DNA of 64,000 nucleotides from Siphlonurus alternatus (taxonomy: Eukaryota > Arthropoda > Insecta > Ephemeroptera > Siphlonuridae): assembly GCA_949825025.1 (NCBI GenBank), contig OX463784.1, positions 7,199,431-7,263,430 on the forward strand. The letters are read 5' to 3'. A program made the translations under genes and the position numbers. The notes beneath the pieces were generated by a model, which saw nothing but the letters and a program-made list of their open reading frames with translations, was not told where the DNA came from and did no database searches. The number at the start of each line of letters is the position of its first letter. The stretch's first letter is position 1. Below are positions 27,837-39,773 of this stretch, piece by piece.

Positions 27837-30800
27837 CTATCTCTGTTCGCAAATGAAATGCTCCGGCCTCTCACATGGGGCATCGTACCAGTGGCTATAA
27901 AGCACCACGATGCAATGTTGGACGTCGAAAGAGCTTGGTTCTCCAACGCCCCAGTCTTCAAAGGCGAGGTTTTCTCCATTCAACCACATGTAATTCCAAC
28001 TGCCAATCTTGTTACCGGAAGTCCACGCCATCCCACCGTTTTGACCTAGAAATCACACCCGAGTTGAAATAAATTTCATATTTTCTTTGTTTTTAAGCTC
28101 TCTCCTCGTCCAATTTCCTCCTATTTTGTACCATTTTAGAGGTAAAAAGACTAGATTACGTTTTTTTTTCCCCTCTTAAGGTGGATTCACATGGCGATTT
28201 TTACCATGCGACGCGACGCGAATAATGCGCACTTGCAGTTACATCCATTGGCGGCCATATTGGGCGATTAAAAGAAAAAGAGCATCGCAATTAACGCGAT
28301 TACCAGCGAATTCGCCGCCGCATAGGATTTCACAGCTTTTACGTTAAAATCGCGTCGCATTGCCGTTGTCGCCATCTGAATCCACCTTTATTGAGCATAA
28401 AATGTTATAAACAATGGGTGCGATTCACGAAGCAGTTAGCCAGGTTTCTAACTACGTTTAAATTAACCACGTTTAACTATATCTGTTTTACGTGTTAAAT
28501 CACCTAGTTAAACGTGGTTAAGCTAAACGTGGTTATAAGAAACCTGGCTAACTGCTTCGTGAATCGCACTCAATATTGTCTTCCTTTCATCCTCACTTTG
28601 AGCGAAGAGGAAATAAGATGTGTTTTAGATGTAAAAAGATTAGATTTAGACGTATAAAGGACGAGTTGAAGTCGTAATTGTTTTAGTCACTTCTTTCATT
28701 ATGATAATAAAAATTAATTTTCGAGAGTAAAAAAATTAAGTTTGTATTTAGTATTTTATTGTTTTGATTGATTATAAATTATAACTAAGAAAAAATTAAA
28801 ATATATTTTTATATTTACTTTTTTAACTCCTCTTCTATATAGAAGAGTTCATAAAAACAAACATTTAGAAACATACTTGAAATTTGAGCAAAAATATTCA
28901 AAATTTGTTCAAATAAATTTTAAAAATACACCTGGAAAAAGAGCGTATTGAGAAAAAAATAATAAAATATTGACAATTACTGTTTCTCTGGTAATACTGT
29001 ACTTTTGTGTCATTTTTTTCCGCGATCTTGCTTAGTTTATTTTTATAGCCTTGTGAGAGGAAGGAGAACAAATAAGAAATGTTAGGGGGCATTCACAAAG
29101 CCTTAAGGCCACATTTAGGGCTCGATAATTAATTTAAGACCAGAAATTTTGGGTCTAAAAAGCATGCCTAAAATCAAGCTTTAAATTGTCGAGAACTAAA
29201 TGTGACCTTAGGGCTTTGTGAATACCCTTTATTAATTTTCATATCAGGTTTTGCTTAGCGTTGTTAATTTTTTTCTATAAATGATAATACCTTAACAGCA
29301 TGGTAACTACAATGCAAATTTTACAAAATTAACATATTTTTTTGTTCATATTTTTAAAATTGAATGGAAAAATAAATGAAAAAAAAAAAGAGAAAAAAAA
29401 GGACAGGATAAAACAATAGTTTAATTAAGTTGCCTCACCAACAGAGATAGAGTTGAAATGTTCAACGATCAAATCATTTTCACGTTGTGTTTCAATCGAC
29501 ACCAAGTCCATGCCAAAGTCTCGGCAGAAAGTTCTTGCCTCCATCCATGACATCTGTAAATTGCATTAATTTTTATAGCCTTAACTGAACCCTGTTGTAG
29601 GGTACTGGCCACAATTAAGTGACTGAATTTAACCTCCCGGCTTTTCGTAGACCCTACTTTTGTGGGTTCCTTCCAAACCGGGATGACCATGGCCTAAGCA
29701 ATCCATCACAGCATTTTCCTGGTTATGACTGAGGAAACCATGGAAACCTCAGTCAGGATGGTCGGCAATTGATGGAGGATGCCATCAATCACACCCAGGA
29801 TCCACGAGTGGGTGTTTTTTAGCAACCACCACTTGTGAAAAGTTTGGCGGTGCATGGCTGGGATCGAACTGACGACCATCCGATTACGAATCAGAAGCGT
29901 ATACCACTGCGTAAATTGTATAAATAAGATCCTTTTTCAAATAAAAATGAATTTAAAGAACAACCTATTTGAAATTTTTATTGCATATTTGGATAGGGGA
30001 TCTTGACTTGTCAATTGTTTTTTTCTAATTTTATTTAACTCTTCTGAACTCTATGTAGTATTACCAAGGAAGAGTGGGTTGAGACGGCTCTCAACTCTTT
30101 TCTTTTCTAAACAAATTCTCATTATACAAAGAAAAAAGTAATTTTTTTTTTTTTTTAGCTTGATTGTGTTTTAAATAGTGAGTCGTTTCGAATCCTTCTT
30201 CCCTTCCCTCTTGGTACATAACGTGTGACAAAAAGTTCTTAATAATAACCTGAAAATGCAATAATTTTGTGGCGTCGTGATTTTTAAAGTTTTTTTAAAT
30301 AGTTGAAACTTAAAAAGTTTTACAAAATATCAGCAATATAGAAACTCGTATAATGTAAGAAACTAAACATGCAATAGAAAATAAAAAAAACAAAAAAACA
30401 TACAGGTTGTCCATTTACCAACAAAAACCCTGACTAAAGTTTCCATAATTTTCCCACTTACAACCAGGCAACTCCCTGGATTGGTAATTGCCGCTTTGCT
30501 CCAAATTAGTTCTCAAAAAAGCACAAGTTCTGTACATTTACAATGTACAGAATAATATTATAAAGTTATAATGTATACCGATTGTATTCATATAATTTGT
30601 TTGCAAAAATAAATTCTTACTTTTTGTTTCTCAGAGAAGAAATAATTCTTGCCCGTCAATCCACCAAGTCTTACGATGTTCAAGATTGAAGATGCTGCAA
30701 ATATTGAAGAAGACATATCTCAGTGCGTGCTAAAGATATATTTGAGTAATAAAATTATATATTTCATACAAACTTTATGTTGATAACAACATATATCAGT

Positions 30801-33189
30801 TGTAATATATATTTTATTCCAGGTTTTTAAAATAAATTGAAAAATAATTTTTTAAAAAAATATATACTGTAATTTGATGAACTTCTTTATGACGTCACGG
30901 TCAACAAAAAATGAAAAATAAATTGGGGTACTGACCGGTATTTGAGCTAGCAATACTAGTAAAAAGTACTGTGAATTCTATGAAGAACGAGCCCTATTAG
31001 AGCATTCTACGACAATTTGCTGATTTTTTATGAAATTTTAAAAGTTTTTTTGATGACGTCATATATACCATTGAATCTCAAATGGGGAAATGCATCAGTT
31101 AAGGTAGAGATAACGTCGAACAGCTGTTCGACGTAATCCCCTTTGATTAACATGTAAACCTTAGCAAATTGACAAAAATTCTGAAATTTTTTTGAGAGGC
31201 AGATATTAGTGCCTAAAAGCCATAGCAAAAGTTTCAAAAACATTTAACGAGCCGATTTTTTTAAATTAATTTTTTAGTTTGGCTCTCCATGGGAAAGCCC
31301 TATGCTGAAAATTAAAAAAATTAATTAAAAAAAATCGGCTCGTTAAATCGTTTTGAAATTTTTTCTATGGCACTAATATCTGCCTCTCAAAAAAATTTCA
31401 GAATTTTTGTCAATTTGCTAAGGTTTACATGTTAATCAAAGGGCATTACGTCGATCAGCTGTTCGGCATTATCTCTACCTTAACATTGCTAAAATGAAAA
31501 GTTATTGAAGTACGCGGACGAATTTCAAACCTTCATTATCGTCATTCTAGTACCTGAAAACCTTGCAAATGAAGTTTTGGTTACATTTTAATATTAAGTA
31601 TGGGATTTGGCAATGTTAACTGATCTATTTTCCCATTTAAGATTCAATGCTATGACGTCATTTTTGAGAGGTTTTAAAAATTCATATAAAATCAGGAAAT
31701 TGTCGTAGAATGCTGTAATAGGGCTTGTTCTTCATGAAATTCTCGTGCCTTTTGAAATGTTGACAAAAACTTGAAACTTTTTTTTTTGTCAATACCCCAT
31801 TATGATAAAATAATCAACATTTTTTAAGACTCAGAAACATAACAGAAGCTTCAAGTGTTCCCAGTCTGGAAAATTTTCTCCATAAGCCTCCATGCTAGAA
31901 AATTTGAATTTTTTTAGTAACTATTAAAGCAACCAATTTAAAGCTTCTCTTACCCCCATTTAGGGGTCTTCTGATAATGAATCAACATTTCATTTTTCTC
32001 TAAAAAATTTCCTTAATGCCAAAAATGCAATTTCGAGTTTTTTTTTAACATAGGGTTAGATAGGACGGTGGGAACACCGCAAAATCAGCTGACTTGAAGC
32101 CTCCATTACGAAAAAAATATAAATTAATTCCTTTACAATGAAACTTGATAAATTTAAAATCCATTGAAATCGTGTTGTAAATAATTCATATATAATTTTT
32201 ATTACAATAGATTCCAGAATTCAAATTAAATTAAAATATAATACTTATAAAAATAGAAAAAATTTATAAACAAAAAATTACTTACGATAATATGATGCAT
32301 CCTGCAAATAAACGAATTAAATATTAATACAAGTTCTTTATAATTAGTTTACTCTGAACGCTTACTTTTAATTGAAAGTTAAGAAGTAAAAGTAAATTTC
32401 CCGAATTAAAACAATATTCACCTTTTAATTCTTTTATTCACTATTTAGTTCTCTCATCATCTAATTCTTTCCTATTTTATTCGTAATCAGAGACCCTACA
32501 GAGAACTCCGTGTCTTATGGCCAGAAATTTTACCAGCTTGGCCGAGCTTCACTGTAACTGAGAGTGGCGGCGCCACTGAATCGCAGTGGCACGGCACGGT
32601 TCTCGCTGGCTGCGCAGGCAATACCAGCAAGCAAGAACCGGGCCGTGCCGAACATTTAGCAGCTCCGCCACTCTCAGTTACAGTGAAGCTCTGATCAAAT
32701 CCCTGGCCATATGACACGGAGGTCTCTGTAAGGTCTCTGATTCGTAATAAGAGGAAAAAATACGAGATTATATTATTATCTTCTTTCCTCTTGTATTACG
32801 AATAAAATGTTAGAAATTTTCTTTCTCTTTTTCATCCTCATTTTGAGCAAGCAAGAAATAAGATGTAATATAATAATATTATAATAATAATATAATATAA
32901 TATAATATAATATAATATAATATAATATAATATAATATAATATAATATAATATAATATAATATAATATAATATAATATAATATAATATAATATAATATAA
33001 TATAATATAATATAATATAATATAATATAATATAATATAATATAATATAATATAATATAATAAGATTAGGTTTAAAGCATGAGTTGAAGACGTAAATATT
33101 CAACTAAAGTTGACCCAAATTTTCACCTGAGATTGTGATGACGTCACAGTCATCAGCAGTAGCAGAGCGGCGATCACGTTGGTAGCCAT
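27837..33189 (-). CDS. CTL-5: secreted C-type lectin (158 aa) with a 16-nt microexon
   Basis: Minus-strand exons: 33189-33127 (signal peptide MATNVIAALLLLMTVTSS, start in CCACCATGG), 32301-32286 (only 16 nt, DASYY), 30694-30621, 29553-29439, 28045-27837 (TAG). Phases 0,1,0,1 match the other CTL genes once exon 2 is omitted. The mature protein is almost only the lectin domain: VRLGGLTGKNYFFSEKQ, MSWMEARTFC (C61), MWLNGENLAFEDW, then C134, C147 and FIC (C155). The motif position reads GEPSS, close to an EPN/EPS type, and WND reads WYD, so some sugar binding may remain. The introns contain a MULE-like MITE, a (TATAA)n array and nested foldbacks. Divergent paralogue of CTL-1 and CTL-6. Confidence 0.88.
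28177..28389. mobile_element. Foldback MITE family E, copy 2
   Basis: Ends AAGGTGGATTCACATGGC and GCCATCTGAATCCACCTT; interior GCGACGCGAATAATGCGC. Inserted into repeat N. Confidence 0.85.
28416..28570. mobile_element. Foldback family D, complete (155 bp)
   Basis: GGTGCGATTCACGAAGCAGT and ACTGCTTCGTGAATCGCAC ends; the arms repeat AACGTGGTTAA motifs. Inserted into repeat N. Confidence 0.87.
29095..29231. mobile_element. Foldback family C, short copy
   Basis: GGGGCATTCACAAAGCCTTA and GGGCTTTGTGAATACCC ends, CCACATTTAGGGCTCGAT arms; lacks the 500-bp centre of 18474-19154. In CTL-5 last intron. Confidence 0.85.
29670..29935 (-). mobile_element. SINE with tRNA-like head, minus orientation
   Basis: On the minus strand, CGCAGTGGTATACGCTTCTG and GGTCGTCAGTTCGATCCCAG resemble tRNA A and B boxes. 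The body includes CCTCAGTCAGGATGG and CTGAGGAAACCATGG, the core seen in the 5S SINEs. In CTL-5 intron between 29553 and 30621. Confidence 0.75.
30922..31800. mobile_element. Foldback element split by a family B MITE
   Basis: TGGGGTACTGAC and GTCAATACCCCA, plus ATGAAGAACGAGCCCTATTA and its inverse, form arms of about 180 bp around the MITE at 31103-31479. Confidence 0.8.
31103..31479. mobile_element. TTAA MITE family B (377 bp), nested
   Basis: TTAA at 31099-31102 and 31480-31483; ends GGTAGAGATAACG and ATTATCTCTACC. Confidence 0.9.
32488..32739. mobile_element. MULE-like MITE with 9-bp target duplication
   Basis: Long inverted repeats from CAGAGACCCTACAGAGAACT to AGGTCTCTG; both flanks carry ATTCGTAAT (32479-32487, 32740-32748). 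A 9-bp duplication is typical of Mutator-like elements. Centre rich in GC (GGCGGCGCCACTG). In CTL-5 intron 1, inside repeat N. Confidence 0.85.
32880..33062. repeat. (TATAA)n array, about 36 units
   Basis: Pure pentanucleotide array in CTL-5 intron 1, 65 bp from exon 1, embedded in a copy of repeat N. Confidence 0.95.
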
Positions 33190-33222
33190 GGTGGAGATGT
33201 GACAGGGGACCGCCAGCTTCCA

Positions 33223-33229
33223 ATTTATA
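33223..33229 (-). promoter_or_regulatory. CTL-5 TATA box
   Basis: TATAAAT on the minus strand, 34 bp or more upstream of the ATG at 33189. The initiator differs from the other CTL genes (CTGTCACATC in place of CACAGTTA). Confidence 0.6.
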
Positions 33230-33799
33230 CCTGGCGACAGGGGTCACTGAACTCGTGGTCTAAATAATTACAGATTAGCTAATTTCATATGAAAAATCTT
33301 TAATAATATGAGATAACAATTTCAAGTGAAAAATCTTATCAGTAATTATCTCACTTGCCAAATTCTTAATTCTGCCAAGTGTCACTTTTTTTTTTTTGCA
33401 TTTTATCAATACGGAGTATTAGTGCTATTCATAAGTATACCCGAGCTGAAATAAATTTCATGTTTTATTCGCTATTAAGCTCTATCCTCCTCTAATTCTT
33501 TCTTACTCTGCACCATTTTAGAGGGAAAGTAAATGAGATTACGTCTTTTTTTCTCTTCTTGAGTGGGGGCATACATGACCAAAATGTGTCGATTGCCCAA
33601 AAATACCAACCAACGTAACCTAACCTCTTCTTGAGCATAAAATGTTAGAAATATTGTCTTCATTTTATCCTCACTTTGAGCGAGAAGGAAATAAGATGTG
33701 ATTTAGAGGTGAAAAGATAAGACGTGTAAATGATGAGTTGAAGACGTAATTTTTCAACTAAGGTAATGATTAAATATAATTACTATTCTAAGAAATGTT

Positions 33800-33952
33800 G
33801 GGCGCGATTCACGAAGCAGTTAGCCAGGTTTCCTACCATGTTTAGCTTAAACACGTTTAACTAGGTGGTTTAACATGTAAAACAGGTATAGTTAAACGCG
33901 GTTAAGCTAAACGTGGTTAGAAACCTGGCTAACTGCTTCGTAAATCGCGCCC
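33800..33952. mobile_element. Foldback family D, complete (153 bp)
   Basis: GGGCGCGATTCACGAAGCAG and CTGCTTCGTAAATCGCGCCC ends. Confidence 0.87.
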
Positions 33953-35269
33953 GTTCTTTTTTTTATATTTGTTTAATATTTCAATGTTATTTTTTATATA
34001 TAATAATGTGAGTACTCCGATTTCTTACACACAATTCTGATAATAATTTATAAAGCTTCATTTTTTTTATTGGTCATTTTGTTACATAGATCAACCAAAG
34101 TTATTTTACATAACCTTATTGGTTGAAACAAGTTATTAAAAAGAATAATTCTTCAAGACCCTTATTATATCTTTAAATTTAATCTTAATAAACAACATTT
34201 TTAAAAAAAAAAAAAATATATATATAGATGAAATTATAATATTGACAAAATATTTTTCAAGGAAAAATTTAAAAAAATTTTTAACCATTTTTATCAACTT
34301 ATTTAAATTATAAATTATAATGATTTAAAGAAATTTAAATCATTTACAATGATTTATCATGTTTCTCAAGAACTTAATTATGCTGATATGATTGATATCT
34401 TTACTTCGAAAATTGATACTGTTAATTGAAAAAGAAACAAGTATATTTTTTATATTATCAATATATACCAAACAGATAAATATATATATACTTAGAATTT
34501 TACATTATGTCAATCTAAAACTTTTTTTATATAGTGAGCACTTTTATGATGATTTAATTTTTTATATATATAATGAAATAAAAAAAAGCACAATACAATT
34601 ATATAATATAATATGTATATATTTTTATTACATCACATTTTTTTAAAAATATTTATTTTTTATGAAGTACCGTTGATAGCTTGGATTTAAGAATTTGGTA
34701 ATTCAAAGTAAATGTTAATAATTTTGGTTAATAAATTACAAGATTTTTAGCCTGAAGAATATTGTTATTAATAAATTTGCCTGGCACTTGTGGCTAACGT
34801 AAAAGTGAACGGACTTCTATATAATATATATTATGTTGACATCAGGTTATGTGGTCTAAATAATCCAAGATTAGCTAGTAAAAAGTTCTTTCAAACAGTA
34901 ATTTTACAGTACTTTACTATCCCAGTATTTAAGGTGTTCTACAGTGTCATGTTCTTTATCATTTCACTGTCTTGTGATTCAATTTAAAAATAGAACAAAA
35001 CATCTGGATGCTTGTCTTTTATTATTATATCGAATGCTAAAATTTATGTTAAATATTTTATCACAATCTAATGTATTATTTCTAATTTATTAATTAATTA
35101 ATTATAATATATTTTGGCAATTTGAGGAGTTGCAAGATGTTTTGTATCATTGCGAGTAGAAGATATTGATTAAAAATAAAACAAACATTTTATAAAATAC
35201 AGAACATAATATTTCATTTTAATCACACAAATTTGTTATTTAAAACTAAAACTTAAACATTTAAAACTA

Positions 35270-35618
35270 TCAAGTATCAACCTCAAAAATTTTTACTACA
35301 TAAATGAATTGAGTGCAAAGTTATGCTACTCTGATTTTTTATTGTATTTCTTAGAGTCTGAGAACTTTTTTTTTAACTGAAAGTACAGAGAGTCGTCAAT
35401 AGGTGTCACTTCTTTAAATAAAAGGACAGGCTCACACAGACATGGGATAGAGACAGGGGGCGTGGGTTCAAACCTGACCTCGGAAAAACTTTTTAGCAAT
35501 ACTTCCTGGACTAAAAAAAATAAATAAATAAAATAAAAAAAAACTGAAAAAAAAATCAGAGACAACTTAACGCCCTCAATCTATTTCTGCAATAAAATTT
35601 TTGAGGTTGGTACTCGAT
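35270..35618. mobile_element. MITE family A, diverged copy
   Basis: Ends CAAGTATCAACCTCAAAA and TTGAGGTTGGTACTCG; the central CRE is lost and the loop reads GGGGGCGTGGGTTCAAACC. Confidence 0.8.
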
Positions 35619-35680
35619 TAATAATTAGGAAAATATAAAAATAATATTGTTTTCCCTACACACAACTAAAAATATTTAAC

Positions 35681-36036
35681 TTATAGTTCCTCACAGATAG
35701 GCCGGGCTGCGGCTGCACAATCCATTCCCCACCAATAAAGAGCACGGAGGGCTACACAGTTAAAGTTTCCTGGATGACCGGGATAAAAGTCACTGTATAA
35801 CATGTTGGTCTCGCTGGCCCACATATACACAGAGCGGCCGATCTTGTTCGCTGAAGTCCAGTAAAATGTACCGGTTTGACCTGCAAGACATAATAATTGT
35901 AAATATACTGGGCACGATTATCCAGGTTTCTCATGCAAAATACTGTAACCACGGTTAGTGCTATTGAATTAGGGTGACGCACTAACCGTGGTTAGTGGGG
36001 AAGATGGATAAATTTCTTAATTACTCTTTGGAAGAT

Positions 36037-36067
<31 letters not shown>

Positions 36068-37180
36068 TCAAACCCTATTGGGTACTTCTATTTACTAATT
36101 ACATTATACTACTTTGAACCCCGAACCTTCCGAAGCCCTAACTTGAGCGTTTCGCGGGCTCTTCTGGAACGGGGGCGGCCACGGCCTTGCAAATCCATCC
36201 CGGCATTTGCCTGCGGCTGAGGGAAACGTGGCAACCTCAGCCAGCTACGCTACAGCTTTTTGTCAATGAACCGGAAGTGCAATGGTCCAAAGCCAGGGGA
36301 ACCACATAGTGGAAAAGCGCAACGTTTTACCCCTGGGTGGGAAACGTGGTTTTTGTTGAAGATTCCTTTTACAAACCAGAGAAAATTGTTTTAGAAATAA
36401 CAAGAGAAATTAACATATATTTTTTAAAGAAAAATAAAGTTATTGTAGATATTTTCTACCAAATTATTCCTCACCAATGGAAGTCAAGTGCTCTTCAATT
36501 AAAACGTTCTCAGCCGAAGTTTCGATGGACACGAGATGCATGTTGTAAGACCCACAGAAAGACATCGCCTCCATCCAAGACATCTGAAAACATTGATGAC
36601 ATGAACTTAAGGGTTAAAAAATGACAACCTGCAAGGATTTTTTTATTTAATATTTTTTGAATATAGGAACTCAAGTTACGTATTGTTAAATTTTTTTTCA
36701 GTGTGTTTTTAAATATATTATTATAACATATCCTTAAAATTGGTACTGCGCAAACTGCAGTGACGTCACTTTTTCTTTTGAGGGTTAAATAATTGCATAA
36801 CTATGACGTCATAGCATTTTGTAGCCTGATTGTTTTGCGTCTTATTGTTTATGATCATCTGATAACTCGAAATCCTCTAATTAAAAGTTGTGATATAGTT
36901 GAAGTGATTTAAAAAATTATAATAATATGGTTGAAAAAAAATTAGGTAAAGTATTATCTGATACCAATTTAATATAAAATATTAGAAACAAATGAATGTC
37001 TAATTTATTTTTTGCAAACATTTAATTAATATATTAATGTTAGATTTAATATAAAATATTATAAGCAAATAAAATGTCTATTTTATTTTTTATAAACAAT
37101 TAATTAAAATATTAATGTTGGATAATTAGTTGAAGGTATAATAAGATAAATTAAATTGAATGATATATATATTATAAAAG

Positions 37181-37215
<35 letters not shown>

Positions 37216-39461
37216 TACTCTTTTTATTACTTTACATTTTTCTGAATCCGGGAATTATAATTTAAAAATAATGGAAAATGTAATTAGTTAATTACATACC
37301 TCTGGAGGTATTTGTATGCTGTGTGTCCATTAAGTATATAACCTGGGAAGATATTTTATCAAGTGCTTTTTGGTTAATGAACTTACAAGTTGTGATGCGA
37401 AGACGTATGGAACGTCATTCAAATATACGAGGTCCAGGTTGGCATTTGCTGCAGACAAAATGTATTACCATGATATCTAATTTGAAGATATCTAGAAAAT
37501 AGATCGGATTAATCTCAGCTGATTGAGATCTTAGAATCAGTCCCCTTGAATCTAATTAACAAAACTTGTAGATGGTAAAAGTCCCATGCAAATTTTGTAA
37601 ACAAATTTTGAAGTAGATCTATCTTAAAGTATAATAATATGATATAAGAAGTTATTAAAAGTTAAATTAGATAAGAAACTATATTTTACAGTCATACGAT
37701 CATTTAAACGAAGGAACATCGTTTGAGTAATACGCGTACTTTTCATAAAATAATTAAAATTATAAAAAAAAAAACGATGCTGTTCTGCACAAACGGCAAA
37801 GTTGCATTTGTTCATTTATTGAGAGTGGCGAAGTTGCTAACAGCATAGAAGAGTGGCGAACTTGCAATTTTGAATAGACGCAACTTCGCCACTCTAAATA
37901 AATGAACAGATGCAACTTTGCCGTTTGGGCGGAAAAGCATCGAAATATAATATGAGCCAAGACTACTACATATGTTCATACAAGCCATGTTATAACTAAC
38001 CGTATTTAGGTGATATCTTTTGCTGTAAATTTTCAGGTGATGTCTTTGAAGTTTCAGGGGCATCGTTATGCTGAAACAAATAGTGGAATAAATAATTATT
38101 GAATAAACATTTCTTATCCTTACCCAAGGGTACTATATCGTTCATTTGATATATACCAGATTTTGCCTTACAAAAGTTGATTAAAGTGAAATAAAATTAG
38201 TAATACAACCCTATATAGTTCCCCAAGTTGAAATAAATTTCATATTTTATTCGATATTAAGCTCTCTCTTCGTCTGCACCATTTTAAAGGGAAAAAAGAG
38301 GGAAAGAGACGAGATTACTTTTTCTCTTACTGAGTGTAAAATGTTTAAAAAATATTGTCGCCATTTCATCCTCACTTTGAGCGAGGATGAAATAAGATGT
38401 TATTAAGATAATTTGAAATATCGCGAAATATTGCGATGTGGTGTAGTGTTAGTGAACATTAGTGACATTAATTACTTACACATCAAGAGACGGATTACAA
38501 ATACGCGCACACTGTAAATCCACACCTTCTTAAAATAAGACGAAAAAGTGTCCCCTTAATTAAGAAGGTCTTATTTTAAGAGATTTTCGTCTTGAAACAA
38601 GTAAATACATTCTTAAAATAAGAACCTATGTTCAAAGTACATATCTGAAATTAAGAACATAGGTTCTTATTTTAAGAATGTATTTACTTGTTTCAAGACA
38701 AAAATCTCTTAAAACCTTCTTAATTAAGGGGACACTTTTTCGTCTTATTTTAAGAAGGTGTAGATTTACAGTTATACGGTGAAGGTAAAAGTCAATTTTT
38801 TATTTTATTATATTTTAATCATGAAATAAGATGTGTTTTTGAGTTAAAAATATGTTATAAGGATTAGGTTTAGACGTGCAAAGGATGAGTTGAAGACGTA
38901 TATTTTTAACTAGGGACTAAACAAATATATTTAAATTAAATACCTCAATGGAGTATCAACCTCACATTTTTTTATTGCAGAAATGGATAGAGGGTGCAAA
39001 GTTATGCTTACCCTGATTTTTTTCAAATTTTTTTAAAGTCCGGGAACTGTTTTTAAAAAATTATTGAAAATTCATTTTGTGACTTCACAAGACACCACTT
39101 TTTAAGAAAAAGATAGGACTTGCCCCCGCGTGACGTCACAAAAAGAACTTTCAATAATTTTTTAAAAATACTTCTCGGGCACTAAAAAATCTGAAAAAAA
39201 AAATCAGGGTAGCATAACTTTTCACCCTCTATCCATATCTGCAATAAAAAAATTGAGGTTGATACTCCATTGAACCATGATCGAAAAGTGAACCCCTTTA
39301 AATTAAGAGTAAAGTAAAATACTTAAATTTAAATAAATAATGTAATTGATCAAGTTATTACGTACCAGACTGTACTTGTATGTCCCAGGTTCGTTGGTCT
39401 CGGCATAAGCTGCACCAAGCACCACTACAACAGTGAATAACACGGAGAAACTGGGGGACAT
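35681..39461 (-). CDS. CTL-6: divergent secreted C-type lectin (178 aa)
   Basis: Minus-strand exons: 39461-39366 (signal peptide, nearly identical to CTL-1), 38070-38001, 37448-37387, 36583-36475, 35880-35681 (TAA). Phases 0,1,0,1. The strand-1 region is degenerate (VYLNDVPYVFASQ instead of LGGxxYFFS). Exon 5 keeps MSWMEAMSFC (C86) and VSIETSAEN. Exon 6 keeps C154, C167 and C175, but the sugar/calcium loop is changed (GHPGNFN) and the WND segment reads WWGMD. It most likely lacks canonical carbohydrate binding. Intron 1 carries a palindromic MITE (38945-39272) and a near-perfect hairpin (38511-38772). Function: secreted CTL-fold protein, ligand unknown. Confidence 0.87.
36030..36360 (-). mobile_element. 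5S-type SINE, minus orientation, head lost
   Basis: T27 run (36040-36066), then AAACCCTATTGGGTACTTC, CCTAACTTGAGCGTTTCGCG and AACGTGGTTTTTGTTGAA. Closely matches 19403-19800 without the 5S part. In CTL-6 last intron, about 115 bp from exon 5. Confidence 0.85.
37180..37209. repeat. Poly-A run
   Basis: About 30 A in a CTL-6 intron. Confidence 0.85.
37773..37941. mobile_element. Foldback element (about 170 bp)
   Basis: ACGGCAAAGTTGCATTTGTT and GAGAGTGGCGAAGTTGC are repeated in inverted form as GATGCAACTTTGCCGT and GCAACTTCGCCACTC. In CTL-6 intron between 37448 and 38001. Confidence 0.82.
38511..38772. mobile_element. Near-perfect 262-bp hairpin element
   Basis: ACTGTAAATCCACACCTTCT and its inverse at the ends. 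Arms of about 120 bp differ at only a few positions. Transcribed with CTL-6 pre-mRNA it would fold into one long duplex. Confidence 0.9.
38945..39272. mobile_element. MITE family A, complete copy
   Basis: TCAATGGAGTATCAACCTCA and TGAGGTTGATACTCCATTGA ends, fully palindromic; ends about 95 bp from CTL-6 exon 1. Confidence 0.9.
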
Positions 39462-39498
39462 CTTGACTAACTGTGAGGTAACACCTTTCCACCAGAGT

Positions 39499-39508
39499 CT
39501 TTTATATA
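39499..39508 (-). promoter_or_regulatory. CTL-6 TATA box
   Basis: TATATAAAAG on the minus strand, followed about 30 bp later by CACAGTTAGTC, as in CTL-1. Confidence 0.7.
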
Positions 39509-39509
39509 C

Positions 39510-39740
39510 CTTTCAGTGTGCTGTGATTAATTGTCCATTTTCTAGCACATCTTGCGACATTTGAAACAGATAGTATAACAAAACAAATTATCTTGCAATT
39601 GCATTAAGAATGCAATTGAACGATAAGAAAAACTTTGAATGGGAATTTTCATCTCGTAAATTATCAATATTTCACAATGTAAGGAAATTTCAATATTTTT
39701 AATCTAATAATTATAAATATATACAATGCATATTTACGTT

Positions 39741-39773
<33 letters not shown>

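Larger units (their letters stand above)
28055..28690. repeat. Dispersed repeat N, interrupted by elements E and D
   Basis: GTTGAAATAAATTTCATATTT, AAGCTCTCTCCTCGTC, GAGCATAAAATGTTA and TCACTTTGAGCGAAGAGG are shared with 32410-33110, 33438-33770, 38225-38920, 44770-45110 and 54998-55262. Confidence 0.65.
33240..35680. other. Spacer upstream of CTL-5 and downstream of CTL-6
   Basis: No gene is supported. It holds repeat N (33438-33770), foldback D (33800-33952), very AT-rich DNA (34000-35260) and a family A MITE. Short open frames here have AT-biased composition and no recognisable motif. Confidence 0.55.

Noticed and set aside
29870..29935. A functional tRNA gene on the minus strand
   Set aside because: A and B box-like motifs exist, but the acceptor stem does not close and the sequence continues into a SINE body.
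32879..33103. 74-codon frame YYIILYYI on the minus strand
   Set aside because: Translation of the (TATAA)n array, inside CTL-5 intron 1.
35440..35480. tRNA B-box-like GGGTTCAAACC
   Set aside because: It lies in the loop of a diverged family A MITE with no A box or cloverleaf.
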